DNA from: Pyxidicoccus caerfyrddinensis
Lineage (GTDB): Bacteria > Myxococcota > Myxococcia > Myxococcales > Myxococcaceae
Direction: 5' to 3'
DNA length: 64,000 bases
NCBI RefSeq assembly: GCF_010894405.1
Contig: NZ_JAAIYA010000034.1
Coordinates: forward strand, 1 to 64,000
Shown: piece after piece, positions 57,864-64,000 of the stretch
Layout of the letters: every line of letters begins with the position of its first letter
Numbering within the stretch: position 1 is the first letter of the stretch
Position numbers and translations under genes: made by a program
The notes under the pieces: model-generated
Told to the model about the DNA's origin: nothing
Seen by the model: the letters and a program-made list of their open reading frames with translations, nothing else
Databases searched by the model: none

Positions 57864-60110
57864 GTGGACGCGAAGGGCTATCTGCAGGAAGTGGGCGCGC
57901 AGGTGAACGCCGACTTCGTCAAGAACCGGTCGATCCTGTCCTTCGAGGAATACCTCTCCCTGTTCTTCAATGACCCGAAGGCCCAGGCGCGCAATGCCGC
58001 CCAGTACCTGCGGGACGTGATGGACCACTTCGGCACCCAGACGGTGCCGCACCCCACCGGCACCATCCGGCGCTTCAAGGTGTTCGATGCCCCGGGGGGC
58101 GACAAGGGCGACCGGGTGGCCGGCCAGGAGGAGGTGCAGAACTCCATCTACCGCCTGCTCGGCAACTTCGTGCGCGCCGGCCGCATCAACAAGCTCATCC
58201 TCCTGCACGGCCCCAACGGCAGCGCCAAGTCCACCCTCGTCAATGCCCTCAAGGAGGGCATGGAGGCGTACTCGCGACAGCCGCAGGGGGCGCTCTACCG
58301 CATCGCCTGGGTCTTCCCCTCGGAGAAGCTTATCAAGGGCTCCATCGGCTTCGGTGAGCGCGACAGCGGCCAGGAGGAGGTGACCACCTACGCGCACCTG
58401 GACGCGGAGTCCATCGACCTGCGGATGCCGTGCGAGCTCAGGGACCACCCGCTCTTCGCCGTGCCGCCAGGCGAGCGCCGCAAGCTGCTGGAGTCCGCCC
58501 TCAAGAAGAAGGGGCTGGGCAACGGGGACGGGGAGACGGGCGACTTCATCCTCTCCGACTACGTGCGGGACGGGGAGCTGTGCTCCAAGTGCCGCCGCAT
58601 CTACACCGCGCTGCTGAATTCCTACGGCGGGGACTGGCTGAAGGTGATGCGCCACGTCCAGGTGGAGCGCTTCTACGTGTCGCGCCGCTACCAGGTGGGC
58701 ACGGTGACGGTGGAGCCGCAGATGAGCGTGGACGCCGTCGTCCAGCAGATCACCGCGGACCGCACCCAGCTCAACGTGCCCGCCCCCCTGCACAGCACCG
58801 TCCTCTACGAGCCACACGGCCCCCTGGTCCACGCCAACCGCGGCCTCATCGAGTACGCGGACCTGCTCAAGAGGCCGCTCGAGGCCTTCAAGTACCTGCT
58901 CGGCTTCAGCGAGACGGGCGAGGTGCCATTGGAGCCCTTCGTCCTCCAACTGGACGAGGTGCTCATCGCCTCCGCCAACGAGAAGCACCTGGGCGCCTTC
59001 AAGGAGCTGCCGGACTTCGCGTCCTTCAAGGGCCGCATCGAGCTGGTCCGCGTGCCCTACCTGCGCCGCTACAGGACGGAGCAGCAGATCTACGACGCGC
59101 AGATCACCGCCACCACCGTGGGCAAGCACGTGGCGCCGCACGCCACCGAGGTGGCCTCCATGTGGGCCGTGCTCACGCGCCTGAAGAAGCCCATTCCGGA
59201 CCGCTACCCCAATGACGTGAAGGAGCTCATCGACCACGTCACCCCGGTGGAGAAGCTGCACCTCTACGAGGAGGGAGCCCCGCCGGACCGGCTGAGCCTG
59301 GCCAACACCAAGGAGCTGCGGAAGCTGCGCGAAGAGCTCTTCACCGAGTCGGACGCGTACCCCAACTACGAGGGCCGCTCGGGCGCCAGCGCGCGTGAAA
59401 TCAAGACGGCGCTGTTCAACGCCGCGCAGAACCCCGACTACAAGTGCCTCAACGCCCTGGCCGTGTTGGAGGAGCTGGAGGCCATCTGCAAGGACAAGAG
59501 CGTCTACGAGTTCCTCCTGCAGGAGGTGGTGGACGGCTACCACGACCATGACGCCTTCGTGCGCGTGGCGGAGACGGAGTACCTGGACCGGGTGGACGGC
59601 GAGGTCCGCGAGTCCATGGGCCTGGTTTCCGAGGGCCAGTACCGCGAGCTGGTGGAGCGCTACATCCAGAACGTCAGCCACTGGGTGCGCGGCGAGAAGA
59701 TGCGCAACCGCGTCACCGGGGAGATGGAGAAGCCGGACGAGCACCGCATGGCGGAGGTGGAAGCCATCGTCATGCCCAAGGGCGAGGAGGCCGCCGAGTT
59801 CCGCCGCGGCCTCATCTCCTCCATCGGCGCGCACCGGCTGGACAATCCCGATCTGGAGATGGACTACCCGCGCATCTTCCCGGACATGTTCCGGCGCCTG
59901 AGAGACCACTACTTCGAGGAGCGCAAGCGGGTGCTGCGCAAGAACAAGGAGAACGTCCTCAAGTACCTCTCCGAGGACCGCAACCAGCTCACCCCGCGCG
60001 AGCAGACGCAGGTGCAGAGCACGCTCAAGGCGATGTCGGAGCGCTACGGCTACTGCGAGTTCTGCGCGAAGGACGCCATCCTGTTCCTGATGAAGAAGCG
60101 CTACGGGTGA
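57864..60110 (+). CDS. prkA: PrkA family serine protein kinase/ATPase
   Basis: 748 residues from GTG 57864, with GAGGAG eight bases upstream. The N-terminal AAA-type domain contains Walker A GPNGSAKST near 117 and the PrkA blocks FGTQTVPHPTG, RRFKVFDAP and VAGQEEVQ. The C-terminal kinase-like domain follows, ending YCEFCAKDAILFLMKKRY. PrkA proteins act in stress and sporulation in Bacillus and Myxococcus-like bacteria. Slightly longer than the usual ~640 residues. The common partners yeaH and spoVR are not in this window. Cytoplasmic. Confidence 0.9.
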   Translation: MDAKGYLQEVGAQVNADFVKNRSILSFEEYLSLFFNDPKAQARNAAQYLRDVMDHFGTQTVPHPTGTIRRFKVFDAPGGDKGDRVAGQEEVQNSIYRLLGNFVRAGRINKLILLHGPNGSAKSTLVNALKEGMEAYSRQPQGALYRIAWVFPSEKLIKGSIGFGERDSGQEEVTTYAHLDAESIDLRMPCELRDHPLFAVPPGERRKLLESALKKKGLGNGDGETGDFILSDYVRDGELCSKCRRIYTALLNSYGGDWLKVMRHVQVERFYVSRRYQVGTVTVEPQMSVDAVVQQITADRTQLNVPAPLHSTVLYEPHGPLVHANRGLIEYADLLKRPLEAFKYLLGFSETGEVPLEPFVLQLDEVLIASANEKHLGAFKELPDFASFKGRIELVRVPYLRRYRTEQQIYDAQITATTVGKHVAPHATEVASMWAVLTRLKKPIPDRYPNDVKELIDHVTPVEKLHLYEEGAPPDRLSLANTKELRKLREELFTESDAYPNYEGRSGASAREIKTALFNAAQNPDYKCLNALAVLEELEAICKDKSVYEFLLQEVVDGYHDHDAFVRVAETEYLDRVDGEVRESMGLVSEGQYRELVERYIQNVSHWVRGEKMRNRVTGEMEKPDEHRMAEVEAIVMPKGEEAAEFRRGLISSIGAHRLDNPDLEMDYPRIFPDMFRRLRDHYFEERKRVLRKNKENVLKYLSEDRNQLTPREQTQVQSTLKAMSERYGYCEFCAKDAILFLMKKRYG

Positions 60111-60250
60111 AACACACCTTCGCATGAGCGGGCAGGCGGACGGGGCCACGCCGGACGCCTGCTTCCAATGCCGGGAGAGGCCCGGGATGATTCGGGCTGC
60201 AAGTGAGTTGAACCTTCGCAGCGCAGCCGTCCCCCCTCGCCGGAGAGTCG

Positions 60251-61144
60251 ATGAGCCGCTTCTTCCCGGGCGTCCCCGCCCTGCTCGCCCTCGTATCTTG
60301 CGCCAGTGCTCCCTCGCAGCAGTCCGCCAGCGCCCCCGCGCCGGTGGAGCCGGCGGCCCTTGCGGCCACGGTGACGGAGCGCGTCGTCGCGAAGGCCGAG
60401 GCCCCGCGTCCCTCCCGAAAGGAGCAGGTGCGGCGCATCCTCCCGCACAACGTACGGCTGCAGATTGTGGAAGGCGGCAAGGCGCGCAGCACCGCGTCGG
60501 GCGTGGTGGTGGGCTCCGAGCGCGACGAGCAGGGCAGGGCGGTGGCCTGGGTCGTCACCAACGCGCACGCGGTGGAGATGGGCCACTTGAAGGACCCCGT
60601 GCTGCGCGTGATGGTGGACCGTCAGGGCGAGGTGCTCGAGCACACCGGAGAGGTGGCGGCCACGGGCCACGTGCCGGAGCTGGACCTGGCGCTGGTGCGC
60701 GTGCCGGGCCTGGATTTGCCGGCGGTGGAGCTGGCGGACGACGCGGAGCTGGAATTGGGCGAGGACGTGGTGGTGGCGGCGTCCCCCTTCGGCCGCGCGC
60801 TGTCGCTGTCCGGCGGCATGCTGTCGCAGGTGGAGTGGGACAAGGAGACGAAGCGCCCGAGCATGGTGAAGACGGACGCGCCCATCGGCTACGGCGCGTC
60901 GGGCGGCGGCATCTTCAGCCTGGAGACGGGCCGGCTGCTGGCCATCGTCGAGGGCTACCGCACCGCGAAGGTGGACTTCGCCGTGCAGGAGCAGAGCTAC
61001 AGCTTCGACGTGCCCATGCCCGGTGAGACGTTCGCCGCGCCCAGCGCCAAGGTGCGCCTGTTCCTCCAGACGAAGGGCTTCGCGCGGCTGCTCGAGCGCG
61101 CGGCCTCCACCGAGGGCGGCGTGGCCCAGGCGGCCGGGCGTTAG
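60251..61144 (+). CDS. Lipoprotein trypsin-like serine protease
   Basis: 297 residues. A lipoprotein signal (lipobox ALVSC, Cys17) is followed by an Ala/Pro linker and a chymotrypsin-fold domain with the triad His in VVTNAHAV (about 105), Asp in ELDLALVRV (about 143) and Ser in YGASGGGIF (about 216). No PDZ domain follows, unlike DegP/HtrA. It should act at the periplasmic face of a membrane. It begins 140 bases after prkA on the same strand. Substrate unknown; a regulatory protease is possible. Confidence 0.8.
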   Translation: MSRFFPGVPALLALVSCASAPSQQSASAPAPVEPAALAATVTERVVAKAEAPRPSRKEQVRRILPHNVRLQIVEGGKARSTASGVVVGSERDEQGRAVAWVVTNAHAVEMGHLKDPVLRVMVDRQGEVLEHTGEVAATGHVPELDLALVRVPGLDLPAVELADDAELELGEDVVVAASPFGRALSLSGGMLSQVEWDKETKRPSMVKTDAPIGYGASGGGIFSLETGRLLAIVEGYRTAKVDFAVQEQSYSFDVPMPGETFAAPSAKVRLFLQTKGFARLLERAASTEGGVAQAAGR

Positions 61145-61228
61145 ACAGCCCACGAAGCGTCCGCCCGGGCCCTGGCGGAGAACTGGCATCCCGCCCCGGC
61201 CGGGTTACACCCCGGCCCGGAGGTAGGG

Positions 61229-61681
61229 ATGTCCGGACGCGTTTCGTGGGATCAGTACTTCATGGACATCGCGAAGCAGGTGGCCACGCGGGCCACGTGT
61301 GATCGCAAGCACGTGGGTGCCGTCATCGTGCGCGAGAGGACCATCCTCTCCACGGGCTACAACGGCTCCATCCGCGGCCTGCCGCACTGCGACGACGTGG
61401 GCCACATGATGGAGAACGGCCACTGCGTGGCCACCGTCCACGCCGAGGCCAACGCCATCATCCAGGCGGCCACCAACGGCGTCAGCATCGACGGGGCGAC
61501 CATCTACACCACCGCCAGCCCCTGCTGGCCGTGCTTCAAGCTGATCGCCAACGCGGGCCTGGTGCGCATCGTCTTCGGCGAGTTCTACAGGGACCCGCGC
61601 ATCTTCGAGTTCGCCACCCGGCTGAAGCTCGAGCTCGTCGGCCTGGGCGAGGCCGCGCGCCCCCCGCCGACGACGGTGTGA
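61229..61681 (+). CDS. dCMP deaminase (ComEB-like)
   Basis: 150 residues. The zinc site of the cytidine/deoxycytidylate deaminase fold is intact: His71 and proton-shuttle Glu73 in HAEAN, Cys99 and Cys102 in PCWPC. GYNGSIRGLPHC matches the dCMP deaminase substrate block. It converts dCMP to dUMP for dTTP synthesis. GGAGG lies about six bases before the ATG. It follows the protease gene by 84 bases on the same strand. Confidence 0.85.
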   Translation: MSGRVSWDQYFMDIAKQVATRATCDRKHVGAVIVRERTILSTGYNGSIRGLPHCDDVGHMMENGHCVATVHAEANAIIQAATNGVSIDGATIYTTASPCWPCFKLIANAGLVRIVFGEFYRDPRIFEFATRLKLELVGLGEAARPPPTTV

Positions 61682-61798
61682 ATCGTACCTTCGTCCAGTG
61701 CCAGACATCCGGCGGCCCGCGCTGATCGCGGACGGCCCGGATTCGTCGGCTGACGGACACTCGGGGGGCCCTCCAAGTAGGCGTCCCTACACGGGAAT

Positions 61799-61814
61799 TT
61801 GCCGCTTCCGGCAA
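61799..61814. repeat. Perfect 6-bp inverted repeat upstream of a promoter
   Basis: TTGCCG, CTTC, CGGCAA, ending 17 bases before a -35-like box. It is placed and sized like an operator, or it could be the tail of the deaminase transcript (no T-tract). Confidence 0.4.
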
Positions 61815-61831
61815 GAATTACCGACCCAGGG

Positions 61832-61860
61832 TTGACGTTCCGGAAGGGGCTCCCTAACTC
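61832..61860 (+). promoter_or_regulatory. Sigma-70-type promoter for the two-component pair
   Basis: TTGACG at 61832-61837, a 17-base spacer, then TAACTC at 61855-61860. The -35 box matches five of six positions; the -10 box is weaker. The start of transcription would be near 61867, 50 bases before the TTG start of the next gene. Confidence 0.45.
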
Positions 61861-61916
61861 TTGGCTCCGGTAAGGGCGGCGGCGTGGGAAGGCGGCAAAA
61901 ACCCGAGGAGTTTCCG

Positions 61917-62594
61917 TTGGTTAGCTCGACGGCTGTGTCCAGTTCTGCACCCTCTGTCCAGGAGTCGGCGGACCCCATGGTGGGCGCGGCCCGCTATGGC
62001 GCCGTCCCCACGCTCATGGACAGCCTGATGCACGACGTGCGCAACCCGCTGAACGCGCTCGCCATCCACCTGGAAGTCCTGTCGGAGAAGCTGAAAGCGG
62101 AGACGGGCCAGGTGCCTCCGTCGCAGGAGAAGAACCTCAAGGCCATGCGCGATCAGATCCAGCGCGTGGACGGCATCCTGAAGCTGTTCTCCGAGTTCGT
62201 GGTCCACCGCGGCGCGACGCCGGGTGACACGGACCTGTCCGAGGCCGCCACGCGCGCGCTGGGTGTGCTGGGCCACGAGGGCCGCAAGCGCCGGGTGCAG
62301 GTGCAGTCCGCGGTGGAGGCCGGGGTGCGGGTGCGGCTGCCGGACACTTCGGAGGTGGGCTTCTTCCTCGTGCAGTCGCTGCTGCGCGCCTTCCGCCGGG
62401 CGGAAGGGGGCGGGTCGGTGCGGGTGCTGGTGCGCGCGGACGGACCCCATGCGGTGCTGGAGGTGGAGGACTCGGGCAGCGCGGCCGAGCCCATGCCGGA
62501 GGTGGTGGCGGCGCTGGAGCTGCGCTGTGCGCAGCTGGGCGTGGAGCCGCACATCCGCGGCGGTCAGTGCCGGCTGGTGTTCCCTCGCGGCTAG
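61917..62594 (+). CDS. NtrB-like protein with degenerate ATPase (possible phosphotransferase)
   Basis: 225 residues from TTG 61917, chosen because GAGGAG lies six bases upstream; an upstream GTG at 61884 lacks such a site. The dimerisation/histidine region is clear: MDSLMHDVRNPLNALAIHLE with the phospho-accepting His. The catalytic half is reduced: where the N-box should be there is FLVQSLLRAFRRAEG, G1 reads EDSGSAAEP, and no G2 glycine loop is present. It therefore probably cannot bind ATP. Proteins of this build (Spo0B, ChpT) relay phosphate between regulators. An NtrC-type gene follows 78 bases downstream. Confidence 0.75.
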   Translation: MVSSTAVSSSAPSVQESADPMVGAARYGAVPTLMDSLMHDVRNPLNALAIHLEVLSEKLKAETGQVPPSQEKNLKAMRDQIQRVDGILKLFSEFVVHRGATPGDTDLSEAATRALGVLGHEGRKRRVQVQSAVEAGVRVRLPDTSEVGFFLVQSLLRAFRRAEGGGSVRVLVRADGPHAVLEVEDSGSAAEPMPEVVAALELRCAQLGVEPHIRGGQCRLVFPRG

Positions 62595-62672
62595 AGCGCC
62601 GTTTCTCACGGCGACTTCTTCTTTTGGATTCAGACAACTTCGCGTCACGACGCAGTACGGGAGGTCTTCATC

Positions 62673-64000
62673 TTGGGTAGCGCACGAATCCTGGCCGTGG
62701 ATGACGAACGCGACACGTGCGAGGCGCTGGCAGAGATGCTCAGCACCTGGGGCCACAAGGTCGAGATCGCATTCGACGGGCACGACGCCCTCCGCAAGGC
62801 GGGCGAGTTCCGGCCGGACGTCGTCCTGTCGGACCTGGCCATGCCGGAGACGGATGGCCTGTGGCTGCTGCGCAACCTGAAGGAAGAGCTGCCGGATTGC
62901 CCGGTGGTGTTCCTGACGGGGCGCGGCACCATCGACGCCGCCGTGGAGGCCATCCGCGAAGGCGCCTACGACTTCATCGTCAAGCCGCTCGACACCGCGC
63001 GGCTGAAGGTCTGCATCGACCGGGCGCTGGAGAAGAAGGAGACGATGCGCGAGGTGCAGACGCTGCGCAGGCGGCTGAAGCAGCTCGGCTCCTCGGACCT
63101 CATCGCCCAGTCCGCGAACATGCGGAAGGTGATTGAGCTGGTGGAGAAGGTGGCCCCGTCCAAGGCCAGCGTGTCCATCAGCGGCGAGTCCGGCACGGGC
63201 AAGGAAGTCGTGTCGCGCGCGGTGCACAACCTGTCCCTGCGCCGCGACAAGCCCTTCATCGCCATCAACTGCGCGTCCATTCCGGCCACGCTCATCGAGT
63301 CCGAGCTGTTCGGCCACGAGCGCGGCGCCTTCACCGGCGCGGATCAGCGCCGCCCCGGCGTGTTCGAGATGGCGCACGGCGGCACGCTGTTCCTGGACGA
63401 GTTGGGCGAGATTCCCCTGGAGCTGCAGGCCAAGCTGCTGCGCGTCCTGGAAGAGGGGAAGCTGCGCCGGCTGGGCGGCAAGGGGGAGATTGAAGTCGAC
63501 GTGCGCGTGCTGTGCGCCACCAACCGCGACCTCAAGCAGGAGATCAAGGCGGGCCGCTTCCGCGAGGACCTCTACTTCCGCCTCAACGTGTTCCAGATCC
63601 ACCTGCCGCCCCTGCGCGAGCGGCGTGAGGACGTCCCCATCCTCGTCCAGCACTTCGTGGACAAGTACCGCGGGGACTCGGCCAAGCGCGTCAACGGCGT
63701 GCACCCCGAGGCCATGGAGGTCCTGAAGAACTACGAGTGGCCGGGCAACATCCGCGAATTGCGCAACGCGGTGGAGCGCGCGGTGATCCTCTGCGACGGG
63801 GAGCTGATCACCCGCGAGCACCTGCCGCCGGACATGGCGGGCAAGGCCCCGGAGCGCCACACCTTCCGGCTGCCCTTCGGCCTGAGCCTGGACGCGGTGG
63901 AGCGCGAGTACATCCTCGGCAGCCTCCAGCGCAACGGGAACAACAAGGCCCGGACGGCGGAGGTGCTCGGGGTGAGCGAGAAGACGCTGTACAACAAGCT
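62673..64000 (+). CDS. NtrC-type sigma-54 activator (cut by window end)
   Basis: Partial at the 3' end; 442 codons are visible from TTG 62673, with GGGAGG eight bases upstream. Receiver, about 4-120: AVDDERD, phospho-acceptor Asp in VVLSDLAMPETDG, Lys in FIVKPLD. AAA+ domain, about 145-375: Walker A GESGTGKE, the sigma-54 contact loop GAFTGA, Walker B GTLFLDELGEI and Arg-finger region FREDLYFRLNVF. A Fis-type helix-turn-helix begins at NNKARTAEVLGVSEKTLYNK, where the window ends. It activates sigma-54 promoters when phosphorylated. Many such proteins (Nla group) govern development in Myxococcus. Confidence 0.9.
   Translation, partial: MGSARILAVDDERDTCEALAEMLSTWGHKVEIAFDGHDALRKAGEFRPDVVLSDLAMPETDGLWLLRNLKEELPDCPVVFLTGRGTIDAAVEAIREGAYDFIVKPLDTARLKVCIDRALEKKETMREVQTLRRRLKQLGSSDLIAQSANMRKVIELVEKVAPSKASVSISGESGTGKEVVSRAVHNLSLRRDKPFIAINCASIPATLIESELFGHERGAFTGADQRRPGVFEMAHGGTLFLDELGEIPLELQAKLLRVLEEGKLRRLGGKGEIEVDVRVLCATNRDLKQEIKAGRFREDLYFRLNVFQIHLPPLRERREDVPILVQHFVDKYRGDSAKRVNGVHPEAMEVLKNYEWPGNIRELRNAVERAVILCDGELITREHLPPDMAGKAPERHTFRLPFGLSLDAVEREYILGSLQRNGNNKARTAEVLGVSEKTLYNK

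Noticed and set aside
56778..60149. 1123-codon minus-strand frame over prkA
   Set aside because: Shadow of prkA and Hsp70 with no family signature; both real genes are well supported.

Overview
The window looks like chromosomal DNA of a myxobacterium, most likely family Myxococcaceae (Myxococcus, Pyxidicoccus or Corallococcus type). The call rests on gene content: very GC-rich coding DNA, many lipoproteins, Ser/Thr kinases and two-component proteins, an AgmX/PglI-type gliding-related protein, a 22-repeat CDDGN (DUF4215) lipoprotein, a PrkA kinase and Imm11/Imm49 immunity proteins. No rRNA, complete tRNA or CRISPR array was seen.

Region 1 (1-9.5 kb) is accessory DNA. It holds truncated genes (epimerase start, IS91-type transposase end, two tyrosine-recombinase ends, ketosynthase-like end, FAD-oxidase end). 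It also holds a large TIR-transmembrane-coiled coil-WD40 protein, an immunity-protein pair (Imm11, Imm49) and uncharacterised genes. Two identical 21-bp copies of a tRNA/tmRNA 3' end (4248-4268 and 9476-9496) bracket 5.2 kb of it. This pattern suggests stacked, decayed integrative elements.

Region 2 (9.7-18.7 kb) carries secreted and envelope proteins: two small secreted proteins, an ADOP-type permease, a response regulator, a CBM-GH5 glycoside hydrolase lipoprotein and a lipoprotein of unknown function.

Region 3 (18.9-25.3 kb) looks like an oxylipin cluster. A minus-strand operon encodes a PLAT-lipoxygenase, a P450 whose I-helix lacks the oxygen-activating acid/Thr pair, and a fatty-acid desaturase. 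A second, divergent lipoxygenase faces it. PUFA oxygenation followed by hydroperoxide rearrangement is the simplest joint reading.

Region 4 (25.4-30 kb) has a three-repeat Cys-rich lipoprotein, a membrane histidine kinase and a tetraheme cytochrome c with a membrane partner. Region 5 (30.1-46.1 kb) has a single-gene NRPS-PKS (C-A-PCP-KS-AT-ACP-TE), facing a tight minus-strand run: kinase/STAND protein, PEGA protein, DUF4215 lipoprotein, MFS exporter.

Region 6 (46.3-64 kb) is mostly core: lipoprotein, beta-barrel-like protein, ribbon-helix-helix protein, truA, AgmX/PglI protein, clpX, GAF histidine kinase, a kinase-receiver-cyclase fusion, a short Hsp70, prkA, a lipoprotein protease and dCMP deaminase. 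It ends with a degenerate NtrB-like protein next to an NtrC-type activator that runs off the window.
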